From a virus: 25,965 nucleotides of DNA. A model generated the notes under the pieces. It was not told where the DNA came from, made no database searches, and worked only from the letters and a program-made list of their open reading frames with translations. Below, in pieces: positions 8,240 to 15,974 of the stretch (position 1 is the first letter of the stretch; each line of letters opens with the position of its first letter). A program made the position numbers and the translations under genes. Location: IMG/VR virus record IMGVR_UViG_3300025695_000088, positions 1 through 25,965 of that record, one strand, 5' to 3'.

Positions 8240-9312
8240 TAACGGATGTTGTTTGTGTCGTTATAAGCGTATTCAAATTCTACTGTAAAGTTAATCAGCT
8301 TGTCATTTACTGCTGTTTTATAGTCTAGAGAACTTGTTTTAGGCACTATTGGGTAAACTTCATTGTTTTCACTTATCCACGCATTCTCAGTCAATAGAAG
8401 CTGCCTAATTACCTCGTTAAACTCCTCAATAACAAAACCTGTATTCATTGTAAATGACCTATCAGAATTTATGTTATAAAGTTCCTTTGTAGATTTGTAA
8501 CGAGAATAAGAAACATCATTCTCTCCTATATCTATTGTGTTACGTTTATAGCTTTCTTTTGTTACGTTTAAATTGTCTGTTCGTTTCTTAAAAAACCATA
8601 GGTCTTGCAATACTCCAAATTTATTTAAGAAAGTAACCTTGTAAGGTGTGAATTTAGGCTCGCATATATAATTAACATTAACGGTTGTTGTTGTGCCGTT
8701 TGTTGCTACAATAATCATTTTGTCTGCACCCTCATATTCAGCAATTCCTGTACCTATTGCAGTTGTTAAAATACTAACATCAGCATTTAATAATTCGGTG
8801 TCTGCCGTGTAATTGTCTATGTCAGCGGTTATATATTCAATAACCATTCCTTGCGTTTCAGTATTAACCAAAACCCCTTGCGTGTAATACTCAACCAATG
8901 CCGCCCCATTTGTAGACCTTAATATTGGCACTCTTGGTAATTCACCAACAGGAACGTAAATAGTCGTATTGCTTTGTAATAATACAGGGTTAAGTTCAGG
9001 GTTTACTCCCTCCTCAAAATCACCGTAACCGTTATACGCTACAAAGTCACCAATTAATGTGCTTTCGCTAAGGTCGTCAAATACCCTTGTTAATTCGTAT
9101 TCTACGAATGCACTTTGCTGAATAGTTGAATAATCTCCTGTAAATCTTATTTCAATATAATCTTTTACAAGTTCTGCAATGTCAAAGGTAATTCCTCTTT
9201 CGCTTGGTAGCTTATCTTTTTGCAATGTATATGTAGGATTTTCAGGATCTTTGCTTCCAAACTTCCCCGAATATATCCACAGTTTTAATGTTGCACTTTG
9301 TATTGTTGCCAT
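8239..9312 (-). CDS. Putative tail protein (357 aa)
   Basis: Beta-rich chain starting MATIQSATLKLWIYSGKFGS, with NPTYTLQKDKL early and a late SLDYKTAVNDKLINFTVEFE segment. VTFLNKFGVLQDLWFFKK (about 227-244) may be a core strand. Its stop overlaps the next start (TAATG at 8239). Its place between the cysteine-repeat protein and the 773-aa tail protein, ahead of the tape measure, suggests a distal-tail or baseplate component. I recall similar proteins in Bacteroidota phages but cannot name a family. Confidence 0.5.
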   Translation of the reverse strand: MATIQSATLKLWIYSGKFGSKDPENPTYTLQKDKLPSERGITFDIAELVKDYIEIRFTGDYSTIQQSAFVEYELTRVFDDLSESTLIGDFVAYNGYGDFEEGVNPELNPVLLQSNTTIYVPVGELPRVPILRSTNGAALVEYYTQGVLVNTETQGMVIEYITADIDNYTADTELLNADVSILTTAIGTGIAEYEGADKMIIVATNGTTTTVNVNYICEPKFTPYKVTFLNKFGVLQDLWFFKKRTDNLNVTKESYKRNTIDIGENDVSYSRYKSTKELYNINSDRSFTMNTGFVIEEFNEVIRQLLLTENAWISENNEVYPIVPKTSSLDYKTAVNDKLINFTVEFEYAYNDTNNIR

Positions 9313-9321
9313 ATCTTTATT

Positions 9322-12015
9322 TTATCCGCAGCTTAAATTTAAACCAACATTTAATGCGTTCATTTGTTCTGCCATTAAGTCTCTATAATAAGTAACAGGT
9401 CTATCCCTTTCTATGTTATAAACTATTTTTAACCTACCTGCATCAAACACATCTTTTAAGCCTGTTGCTCCGCCTTCTGTTTGTAATTTATTTAATAACC
9501 CTAAAAGATAATTATATCTCCTTATTCTGTCTTCAAATGTTTGGCTTGGATCAACAACATATATAATTATATATAATTTTGTCAAGTCTTGTTGTGATAA
9601 ATCATATCTAAAATTAGCAATTCCTGCCTCCCAATTTCTAATTTCAGTAGAAGTTGATAAATTGTTATAAGAAGTACCGGAACTATCAATAAAGAAATGC
9701 CTAACTGAAGTTGCATAATAATCTGTTCTTGCACACAAAAATTCTAACCATTTATTTTTACTTGCAACCGCAATAGTTCCACCACCTACATAAGTAAATG
9801 CCCTGCCATTATAAAAGGATTGCATACACTCGGTCAAACTGCCATCGTTATAAACATTTATAGTTTGTTCTATTTCTCTAAAAGAGTTGTAAACTTCTCC
9901 AAAATCAGCATTTCTACTTTCAAAATACCCCTGCAATATAACATAACTGTTAGGTTCAAATGTAGAGTCTTCCAATGGCGGACACTCTGTTACCGTTACA
10001 GTATATTCGTCATTTAATAATGGACTGTAAACTTCTAACTGTACAAGGTTAGGGTATGCTAATGTTTTGTCAAAAGTTAATGTAGCGTTCTTTGTTGAGG
10101 TTGCTCCTGTATTTATATCGCCACCACTTACACCAGCTGCTAATAATTGTGCATCATATTCGTTTGAACCAATATAGCCTGTATCAACTTGTTCTGTTCC
10201 ATTCCATTTTAAAACAAATTTACAAGGCACATCGTCACCGCTTACTGTTATTGTAAAATCACCAACTCCACTTGAATACACATTATATGTTTTTCGCCCA
10301 GCATCTGCTCCTTGAATATGTGTACCTCCACAACTCAATGAAACTTGTTCTGAAGTTGTTGGTAGTTTATAACATTCATTTACTGTTCCTGTTTTAACGT
10401 ATGTTACAACACCATTACTAAAAGAGTATATTAAAGGAAACACAACCGCACCATCTTTACAAACAGAAGTTAAAGCATTTGTTGCCGTACTTATTGAAGC
10501 GTAATGACCATTTAAAGAAGTGTTTTTTGTTCCGTTAGCATTATACACTTGGTGACCTACTGCCATTGGTACTGTTAATGCTTTTACAGTATTATATTGT
10601 ACCGCATTTGCACAAGGTAAACACTTAAATTCTGTGTCTAATTGGCTCACTGTTTTACCTACTAAATAATTGTTTTCATAAAAAGTAAGTAAATTAACAT
10701 CTTTTAATTGACCTTGTACAGTTGAAGCCTCACAAGTTGCACAATCACTAAACACCTCAGACCAATCCTTAGTGTTAGTTGTAAATACTTCATTGTTTAC
10801 TGTATAGCAATTATCGTCTCCTGAGAATTTAACAACCTTGTTAGTCATATCTACTTCAGACCTAAAGTAAGTAACAGTAGTACCACCGCAAATAGTAGCT
10901 TTCCAATATTTATATGGGTCATCACTTGGACAAGTAGGACAAACTTCTGTGGCATTGTAAACAGTACCACCACTTGTTGTTTGTGATAATATACTAAAAC
11001 AAGTATCGTCTTGCCCGCTTGCTTTCCACAATCTTGGTTGCATATAAGCCAACGTGTTTATAGAAGCTATTTTTATAACCGCCCCTGTTCCGTCACATTT
11101 TTGAGCATAAAAATAATTATAAGGATCATTTGCATTTGCACAAGCCGTACAATCTGTATATATGTTTGTCCAATCAATACCACTAACAGAACCCACACTT
11201 GTAACTTGATAGCAGGTAGTGCCATAACCATCTAAAGTAACTGAGCTACCTATTGCTAAAGTTATTTTTGATTTGAAATCTACTGTTGCACTTCCTCCAC
11301 ATTCAGTAGCCGTATAATAAGTATAAGGGTCAATAGGTGTGCAAGATGAACAGCTTTGGTAAAATGAAGTTATATCATTGGTGCTTGTCTCTTCAGTTTC
11401 TCCATCTAAAACAAAGCATTTATCTCCTTGACCACTTACATTAATTACAGGTAAACTTGACGGCAATGTTCCCTCATATCTTACAACAACGCTAGAAGTT
11501 CCATCACAGCTATTTGCGTCATAGTATTTATAATCTATTCCTGTAGCACAATGGTCGCAATTATTAAATAAAGTAACTACTGTATTTGTATTACTGCTTC
11601 CGCTTCCTGTTATAGTATAGCAATCTGCTGAATAATTTTCTGCTTTTATAACTTGACCAATCTCTAGTGTATCTATGGACCTTACATCTATTGGAGAGCC
11701 TCCTGAACATAATTCTGCTGAATAATAAATATAATCAGGTACTCCATTACATTTATCGCAGGTATCGTAAATAAAAGTAACATCTGTTTCATTGGTATCA
11801 GTTAATGTTCCTGTAACCTCAAAACAGGTGTCTCCATATCCGTTTACCTTTATTCCCTGTCCGTTTGTTAGTTCGGTTGTACTTCTAATACTTACTGTTG
11901 TAGATCCTCCGCACTCAGTAGCAGTATGATAAAAATATGGGTCAGGTAATATAACTGGCTCAATTTCTTGGTCTCCTGATATGTAAAATGGGCTTCGTAC
12001 GTTTATTTTTCTCAT
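9322..12015 (-). CDS. Large cysteine-repeat structural protein, probable tail fibre or tip
   Basis: An 897-aa protein. Residues 27-428 are six repeats of about 65 residues (see the repeat entry). Residues 430-560 are a mixed region with scattered cysteines, including a CLPC. Residues about 575-690 look like a beta sandwich (YNVYSSGVGDFTITVSGDD, then YTVTVTECPP). Residues 695-897 form a separate C-terminal domain with aromatic and charged patches (SRNADFGEVYNSFREIEQT; DRPVTYYRDLMAEQMNALNV). No signal peptide or membrane span. Repeated beta domains and its place among tail genes suggest surface attachment to the host. No enzyme motif was seen. The family is not recognised for sure. Confidence 0.55.
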   Translation of the reverse strand: MRKINVRSPFYISGDQEIEPVILPDPYFYHTATECGGSTTVSIRSTTELTNGQGIKVNGYGDTCFEVTGTLTDTNETDVTFIYDTCDKCNGVPDYIYYSAELCSGGSPIDVRSIDTLEIGQVIKAENYSADCYTITGSGSSNTNTVVTLFNNCDHCATGIDYKYYDANSCDGTSSVVVRYEGTLPSSLPVINVSGQGDKCFVLDGETEETSTNDITSFYQSCSSCTPIDPYTYYTATECGGSATVDFKSKITLAIGSSVTLDGYGTTCYQVTSVGSVSGIDWTNIYTDCTACANANDPYNYFYAQKCDGTGAVIKIASINTLAYMQPRLWKASGQDDTCFSILSQTTSGGTVYNATEVCPTCPSDDPYKYWKATICGGTTVTYFRSEVDMTNKVVKFSGDDNCYTVNNEVFTTNTKDWSEVFSDCATCEASTVQGQLKDVNLLTFYENNYLVGKTVSQLDTEFKCLPCANAVQYNTVKALTVPMAVGHQVYNANGTKNTSLNGHYASISTATNALTSVCKDGAVVFPLIYSFSNGVVTYVKTGTVNECYKLPTTSEQVSLSCGGTHIQGADAGRKTYNVYSSGVGDFTITVSGDDVPCKFVLKWNGTEQVDTGYIGSNEYDAQLLAAGVSGGDINTGATSTKNATLTFDKTLAYPNLVQLEVYSPLLNDEYTVTVTECPPLEDSTFEPNSYVILQGYFESRNADFGEVYNSFREIEQTINVYNDGSLTECMQSFYNGRAFTYVGGGTIAVASKNKWLEFLCARTDYYATSVRHFFIDSSGTSYNNLSTSTEIRNWEAGIANFRYDLSQQDLTKLYIIIYVVDPSQTFEDRIRRYNYLLGLLNKLQTEGGATGLKDVFDAGRLKIVYNIERDRPVTYYRDLMAEQMNALNVGLNLSCG
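10732..11937 (-). repeat. Six tandem cysteine-rich protein repeats
   Basis: Within the 897-aa protein the unit runs roughly Y-Y-x-A-x2-C-(G/D)G, then a strand with RS/KS, then G-(Y/Q)G-D-x-C-(Y/F), then T-x-(V/I)-x6-C-x2-C. Copies lie at residues 27-89, 94-156, 161-225, 230-292, 298-362 and 367-428. Each has four cysteines, one near the start, one in the middle and a closing CxxC, so each may hold a metal ion or two disulfides. The copies have diverged, so duplication is old and recombination has not homogenised them. Confidence 0.75.
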
Positions 12016-12019
12016 TTTT

Positions 12020-12529
12020 CTATGTTGTAAAATCTAGTAAATCGTCAATATCTAATCCAAATCTTTTTATTAAATCATCAGGTAAATTCTCAAATGCTTT
12101 CTCAAATGGCTTAGTAAAGAATAATGATGGTTTAATTCCTTTCTCATATATACTCTTCTGTAATATAAAGCCTATTGTTCTATAATTACCTTTCTTATAT
12201 CTCCCTTTCTCATCTCTTAGTCTAATCCTCCTGGCCTTAGCCCAATCTGCTAAAGGTTGCATAGGTGGTTTTTTATTTGTGTAACTAAAAGGTGTATTAT
12301 ATTTCTTTTTTATTCCTGATACCCCCTGATCAACAAACTGACCATAGTCTGCCATATAGAACTCTAGAGAAAATGAGTTAGGATTAACCTGTAAATCGTA
12401 CCCTAGACTTCCATAGAGATCGCTAGAGACATTCTTTTTGCTTTTTGATAGATTAGTCCTAGATTGCTGAATAACGTACTTAGCGAACTTGTTAAGGCTT
12501 TCCTTTGTCTTTTGTAATTTAGCAGACAT
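12020..12529 (-). CDS. HK97 gp10-like head-tail joining protein
   Basis: About 169 aa from the ATG at 12529 (MSAKLQKTKESLNKFAKYVI). An ATG at 12538 would add three residues and widen the overlap with the previous gene. MADYGQFVDQGVSGIKKKY and the late GIKPSLFFTKPFEKAF follow the HK97-gp10/minor tail joining pattern (YGxFVDxGxxG ... P.xF..PAFE). Such proteins link the neck to the tail. A basic middle (ARRIRLRDEKGRYKKGNYRT) is unusual but not unknown. It ends 4 nt before the large cysteine-repeat gene. Confidence 0.65.
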   Translation of the reverse strand: MSAKLQKTKESLNKFAKYVIQQSRTNLSKSKKNVSSDLYGSLGYDLQVNPNSFSLEFYMADYGQFVDQGVSGIKKKYNTPFSYTNKKPPMQPLADWAKARRIRLRDEKGRYKKGNYRTIGFILQKSIYEKGIKPSLFFTKPFEKAFENLPDDLIKRFGLDIDDLLDFTT

Positions 12530-12989
12530 TAATATCATTTTGAATTATTACATCAAACGTAGCGGTCCATCCTGCAACCTGATTCTCAAATCTATCCATA
12601 AAAGGCTCTAGAGTAACATCTCCTAAGACCTGATATAAGTCTCTATGTAATTGACCAATTCTTAGTTTCTGTACTAACTTATTTAAAACTGCTAATTGAG
12701 TATTCAATACATCCTGCTCATTATCATTCCCTAAGAATATATCTGTAACTACATCCTTTGATTGATCTACAATATCCATTGCTAGAATACTTATATTAAA
12801 TCCTAGTGTATTCTCTGAGGATGTTACATTATTTACAATCATATGAGACAAAGGGAATATAGTCTGCTTATTAAGATCCACCTCTGTAATATCTCCTGTC
12901 GTAACTGTATTAACGTTTAGATCAGATAACAAAGTGTCCTTTATCTTTTGAGTAAGTAAATAAAACCCTCTTATTCCTGTATTGCTCAT
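12519..12989 (-). CDS. Putative tail completion / head-tail joining protein
   Basis: A 156-aa protein starting MSNTGIRGFYLLTQKIKDTL. Its ATG overlaps the stop of the -1 frame extension. The alpha/beta pattern, with a central HMIVNNVTSSENTLGFNISI strand pair and a late VAGWTATFDVIIQND strand, suits a tail-terminator or connector ring protein. The neighbour downstream is gp10-like, also a joining protein. The role is inferred from position and size. I do not see a diagnostic motif. Confidence 0.5.
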   Translation of the reverse strand: MSNTGIRGFYLLTQKIKDTLLSDLNVNTVTTGDITEVDLNKQTIFPLSHMIVNNVTSSENTLGFNISILAMDIVDQSKDVVTDIFLGNDNEQDVLNTQLAVLNKLVQKLRIGQLHRDLYQVLGDVTLEPFMDRFENQVAGWTATFDVIIQNDINVC

Positions 12990-13240
12990 TATAGTTTGTT
13001 TTTAATCTTTCTAGATTCTAATTCGTTTTTCTCCTTTTCAAATGCTAACATCATAAAACACTCGTGGACATTTAATTTAGTGATATTCTCAAATCGTCTA
13101 ATATCGCCCTGAGCGAGTGCGTAAATTGATTGATACCAACCCCATTTTGCTCCGAACTGAGATATTGCACTAAATTGCTCTCCTGATTCTCCTGCAAATA
13201 ACTCATCATAGCTTGCGATAAGTCGATCCCTAAATGGTAA
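12989..13240 (-). CDS. -1 frame extension of the putative tail assembly chaperone
   Basis: If ribosomes slip -1 on T-TTT-TTT (13246-13240), reading resumes with TTA at 13240 and continues for 83 sense codons to TAA at 12991-12989. The product begins LPFRDRLIASYDELFAGESG and contains KWGWYQSIYALAQGDI and FENITKLNVHE, followed by FEKEKNELESRK, and looks like a genuine aromatic-rich folded domain. The stop overlaps the next ATG as TAATG, the standard junction here. Upstream the -1 frame is closed by TAG at 13258-13256, so only the narrow window at the T9 run allows entry. The fusion would be 244 aa. A one-base sequencing error in the run would give the same picture. Confidence 0.72.
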   Translation of the reverse strand, partial: LPFRDRLIASYDELFAGESGEQFSAISQFGAKWGWYQSIYALAQGDIRRFENITKLNVHECFMMLAFEKEKNELESRKIKNKL

Positions 13241-13722
13241 AAAAAAAGTATAGAACTAATTACTGCATCTAAAGGCATATCTTTTAATGTCTCTCCATCT
13301 CCTGCTTCATACTCTTTAATTGAGTATTTCTCTCCGTACTTCTGATCAATAGGTCTATATAGAACGGCCATTGCTCTGTGCATATTTTCCCAATCTCCTA
13401 AGAACGCATCTAGATCTACATACTCACCTAAGCTAATGTCATCGAGTTTTGGTATAAATCCATACTCTACTCCATTAATTTTAAAATGTCTCCTTAGATT
13501 AGGTTTCTCATTAAACATACCTATCAGGATCTCACATATCGCATTCACATCTGAAAACTTCATTTTCATAGTATCTGCTAAAGTAACATTGCAGAATATC
13601 TCAATCATTTTAGAGGCCAGGAATTTCTCATCTGTAACCTCTTCTGAGATCTTTAAATACTTTTGGTATTGCTCTAATGTTATCTCTGATAATGTATTGG
13701 GTATGGTTATTTCTAGTTTCAT
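13072..13722 (-). CDS. Putative tail assembly chaperone, frame-0 product
   Basis: I take the start MKLEITIPNTLSEITLEQYQ at 13722 and not the ATG at 13788, which would place the terminator inside the gene. The unshifted product is 216 aa. Residues 1-161 look like a normal folded protein (QKYLKISEEVTDEKF; FGFIPKLDDISLGEY-like segment with the residues GVEYGFIPKL). After the T9 run at 13247-13239 the frame-0 tail is less convincing, and it stops 82 nt short of the next gene in a genome that otherwise wastes little space. A -1 shift would replace the last 55 residues by 83 others. The lambda G/GT pair uses the same principle. The chaperone role comes from position before tail genes and from the frameshift, not from sequence identity. 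Confidence 0.62.
   Translation of the reverse strand: MKLEITIPNTLSEITLEQYQKYLKISEEVTDEKFLASKMIEIFCNVTLADTMKMKFSDVNAICEILIGMFNEKPNLRRHFKINGVEYGFIPKLDDISLGEYVDLDAFLGDWENMHRAMAVLYRPIDQKYGEKYSIKEYEAGDGETLKDMPLDAVISSILFFYHLGIDLSQAMMSYLQENQESNLVQYLSSEQNGVGINQFTHSLRAILDDLRISLN
13239..13247 (-). promoter_or_regulatory. Slippery T9 run for -1 frameshifting
   Basis: The minus strand reads ATA CTT TTT TTT TAC in frame 0, so it holds the canonical heptamer T_TTT_TTT at 13246-13240. Both tRNAs can re-pair after a -1 slip. Polymerase slippage on nine Ts is an alternative way to the same product. No downstream pseudoknot was worked out. Confidence 0.7.
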
Positions 13723-13738
13723 ATGCTTGGTATTATAT

Positions 13739-13747
13739 ATATAACGT
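13739..13747 (-). promoter_or_regulatory. Copy of 9-mer ACGTTATAT before the tail chaperone gene
   Basis: The minus strand reads ATTACGTTATATATATAATA; the 9-mer ends 16 nt before the ATG at 13722. It lies just after the terminator at 13776-13803, so a new transcript could start here. The copy is exact. See the copies at 17863, 3939 and 2219. Confidence 0.5.
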
Positions 13748-13775
13748 AATTTTTGATGTATTTTAGTAAATATAC

Positions 13776-13803
13776 AAAAAAAAAGCACCCATCTCTGAGT
13801 GCC
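13776..13803 (-). terminator. Intrinsic terminator ending the small-ORF cassette
   Basis: On the minus strand GCACTC (13802-13797) pairs with GGGTGC (13790-13785) around the loop AGAGAT, six pairs with one T-G wobble, followed by nine Ts (13784-13776). It lies between the 37-aa ORF and the tail assembly chaperone gene and separates the cassette from the tail transcript. Confidence 0.85.
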
Positions 13804-13828
13804 TCTTCTTACTAACTATAAAAACATA

Positions 13829-13942
13829 CTAATTCAACCATCCTGTTATTGCGTTAAAAAATATTAATGCTATACCTATCACTGAGTAAAAACTAATTAA
13901 ATAGTATATATTCTCAGGGTCTTTTTTAATCCAATCTCTCAT
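13829..13942 (-). CDS. 37-aa single-span membrane protein
   Basis: Starts MRDWIKKDPENIYYLISFYS and then has a hydrophobic span (YLISFYSVIGIALIFF, about 14-29), so one membrane segment with a charged N-terminus. The ATG comes 2 nt after the stop of the acidic ORF and an intrinsic terminator follows the stop by 25 nt, so it is the last gene of the cassette. It could be a small holin-like or superinfection-exclusion protein. That is speculation. Confidence 0.55.
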   Translation of the reverse strand: MRDWIKKDPENIYYLISFYSVIGIALIFFNAITGWLN

Positions 13943-13944
13943 AA

Positions 13945-14178
13945 TTAACTTTTATTTATTTGATGAGTAATAATTTCGTCTTCAAGTCTATTCAAAACAT
14001 AGTCTGAAAGTAGATCTGTAATATCTATATCAGAAGTCCATAATGTTATTTTTAATATATCAACCTGATCAGGTTCGTTAGGCTCAAAATAATTTCCTTT
14101 ATAACCCTCTTGAAAATAGTAAGATACAGCTAATTCTACATCTGCTATTGTAAATTGTGTTGTGTTTTCTTTTAACAT
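13945..14178 (-). CDS. 77-aa acidic protein, unknown
   Basis: Starts MLKENTTQFTIADVELAVSY. Acidic, with a C-terminal helical run (TDLLSDYVLNRLEDEIITHQ). It ends 2 nt before the 37-aa membrane ORF. No family recognised. It is part of the promoter-to-terminator cassette between terminase and tail genes. Confidence 0.58.
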   Translation of the reverse strand: MLKENTTQFTIADVELAVSYYFQEGYKGNYFEPNEPDQVDILKITLWTSDIDITDLLSDYVLNRLEDEIITHQINKS

Positions 14179-14250
14179 TTTATCTGTCTTTAATAATTAA
14201 TGATATGTAAATCTAAAAAACATATTTTACTTATGAAAATATTTTAGTAA

Positions 14251-14472
14251 TTAAATTTCAATTTTTAGATAATTTATAACATATGCTCTTTTCATACGAT
14301 ATAAAGTCTCCTCATCAAACCAATTATAAAACATAGCGAAGTCCATTTCTAAAAAAAGAACCTCATCCTCTCCCTCTTCTAGATTCTCTGCTCTAACTTC
14401 TAGATAAAAATTACCTTTCTTATCAGGCATCCCTAGTGTAACTATCTCTGTAATATTAAATTCTCTCTCCAT
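14251..14472 (-). CDS. 73-aa acidic protein, unknown
   Basis: Strongly acidic in the middle (AENLEEGEDEVLFLEMDFAM) and aromatic toward the end (FYNWFDEETLYRMKRAYVI). It begins 14 nt after the previous stop. Small acidic phage proteins sometimes mimic DNA or inhibit host enzymes, but nothing here proves that. A 72-nt A/T-rich gap follows, with only a poor promoter match (TATGTTTT). Confidence 0.58.
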   Translation of the reverse strand: MEREFNITEIVTLGMPDKKGNFYLEVRAENLEEGEDEVLFLEMDFAMFYNWFDEETLYRMKRAYVINYLKIEI

Positions 14473-14486
14473 ATCTTAATCTTATT

Positions 14487-14708
14487 TTAAATTGTCTTTT
14501 TTCTACCACAAAGCATTACCAATTCTGTTGTAACTTCTGTACCTGCTTTATAGACTTTCTTTTTAAGTAAGGTATCTTGTTCTAAGATCTCAGTAGTTCT
14601 ACCTTGGTAACCCATTACATCTCTATCTTGTTCTTGTAAAACAATATTACCAATGTATTTACCATTTAAATAAAAGTCTTTGCTGTAACCAAAAATATCG
14701 AAATTCAT
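14487..14708 (-). CDS. 73-aa protein of the small-ORF cassette, unknown
   Basis: Starts MNFDIFGYSKDFYLNGKYIG, has mixed alpha/beta character and no cysteine pair or membrane segment (one Cys in VMLCGRKKT). It is the first gene after the consensus promoter at 14733-14764, with a leader of about 20 nt. No family recognised. By position it may be an accessory gene expressed apart from the structural operon. Confidence 0.6.
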   Translation of the reverse strand: MNFDIFGYSKDFYLNGKYIGNIVLQEQDRDVMGYQGRTTEILEQDTLLKKKVYKAGTEVTTELVMLCGRKKTI

Positions 14709-14732
14709 AATGTTTTTGTTTTAATTCTTTAA

Positions 14733-14764
14733 CAAATATAAAACGCTTATTTAAGTTATGCAAA
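14733..14764 (-). promoter_or_regulatory. Bacteroidota-type promoter (TTTG-N20-TATATTTG)
   Basis: The minus strand has TTTG at 14764-14761, 20 nt, then TATATTTG at 14740-14733, an exact consensus -33/-7 pair. Transcription would start near 14727 and run into the 73-aa ORF at 14708. It sits in the 111-nt gap after terL. With the terminator at 13776-13803 it bounds a four-gene unit. Confidence 0.68.
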
Positions 14765-14819
14765 TTATTTAATAATTTTTTTTAATTATTTTTTTATCTA
14801 TCATCTAGTTCAGCCATAT

Positions 14820-15974
14820 CTATCTTATAGCGTACTTACCATAGTTAGGTTTTGTAAGTTTGTTTACTATTGAATATCTCAAACTATCTAGAGCGTGATT
14901 ATAAGCATCTATTGGTTTGTTAGTAAGCTGACCATTCTTGTCCTCTATGTATTTATAGTTTCTCAACTCTTTGATTGTATTAATACTATCCTCTGTAACG
15001 AATAATTTATACCTCCTAATCATATCAATACCGATATTAATAGATCCTTTAAAAGTGGGCTTTATATTCCATCCCATTCGATGTATCTCCTCTATTGATT
15101 TCGGTTCTGCACTATCAGCGAATATCTCATCTCTTCTGTCAAGGCCTAACCTCTTAAATTCATTTGCTATATCTTGATTAGTCATTCCTGTACGATATAT
15201 ATGCTCTTTTACGTACATATTATCTCCCATCGTAAATGTCTCCACTAAACTCGTAGGGTCGTTAGTAAATCCAAAATCTAATCCGTATGATATTCTCTTA
15301 GCCTCCTGAGGGACCTCTTTAATAGTTTGAAAGTTATATATTAAACTCCTAGACTGTCCTCTCTCTCCTAGTCCGTAAACTTTCCAATAGTTCTCGTCAA
15401 TATCTTTTAATCTCTCAATCTCTTCCTTTATTACATCACTCAGAAACGGATTGTCTCTATATGTTGTTTGGTGAAATTCTACATCCTTTCTTGTTAGTAC
15501 TTGGTCATATATCCAATGGAACTCATCAGATGGGTTATAATCTAGTATTACTTTCTCAGTAGTCCTGAATATTAACTGCTGCCAATCCTCAAAATTAAGT
15601 TCGTTAGCTTCATTAATAAACAATAGATCTCTTTTCCTACCTCTAATCTTTTGAGGTTCATCTAGGCTGATAAATTCAATTCTATTGCCATTCAGATAAT
15701 ACTCGTTAGCACTCTTGCTATGATACATCTCATTATAAATACCATATCCTTTAATAATATCAAAAAAATCCCTCATAACCGTTCCTCTAACGGCAGGGAA
15801 TGTCTTTCTGCATATAGTAATAGTTTTATCAGTACATCTATTGCAATAATCAAATATAATCCATAATAGTATGTTATAGGTTTTCCCTGATCTAGTTCCT
15901 CCTTGTTCTACTATTATCTTTTTATCAGATCTTGCTAAGTGTTTAAATACTTTATTCGTCGTAACTTCCCTCAT
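14820..15974 (-). CDS. terL: Terminase large subunit (Terminase_3 type)
   Basis: A 384-aa protein. Walker A QGGTRSGKT lies at 24-32, and Walker B with the catalytic glutamate, DLLFINE, at 116-122. YNPSDEFHW (146-154) matches the ATPase coupling segment. The nuclease domain is from about residue 228, with GLDFGFTND (D233), FADSAEPKSIEEI (D287) and DAYNHALDSLRY (D363) as the metal-binding acids. It pumps DNA into the prohead and cuts the concatemer. The length is near normal for the group. A 111-nt gap follows, holding a promoter for the small-ORF cassette. Confidence 0.95.
   Translation of the reverse strand: MREVTTNKVFKHLARSDKKIIVEQGGTRSGKTYNILLWIIFDYCNRCTDKTITICRKTFPAVRGTVMRDFFDIIKGYGIYNEMYHSKSANEYYLNGNRIEFISLDEPQKIRGRKRDLLFINEANELNFEDWQQLIFRTTEKVILDYNPSDEFHWIYDQVLTRKDVEFHQTTYRDNPFLSDVIKEEIERLKDIDENYWKVYGLGERGQSRSLIYNFQTIKEVPQEAKRISYGLDFGFTNDPTSLVETFTMGDNMYVKEHIYRTGMTNQDIANEFKRLGLDRRDEIFADSAEPKSIEEIHRMGWNIKPTFKGSINIGIDMIRRYKLFVTEDSINTIKELRNYKYIEDKNGQLTNKPIDAYNHALDSLRYSIVNKLTKPNYGKYAIR

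Noticed and set aside
9322-12015. Diversity-generating retroelement target in the large tail protein
   Set aside because: No reverse transcriptase gene and no near-identical template repeat was seen. The six repeats are diverged protein domains and not a template/variable pair.
13723-13788. Upstream start (13788) for the tail chaperone gene
   Set aside because: It would translate through the T-run of the terminator at 13776-13803 and adds a hydrophobic, unlikely N-terminus. The start at 13722 follows the ACGTTATAT motif.
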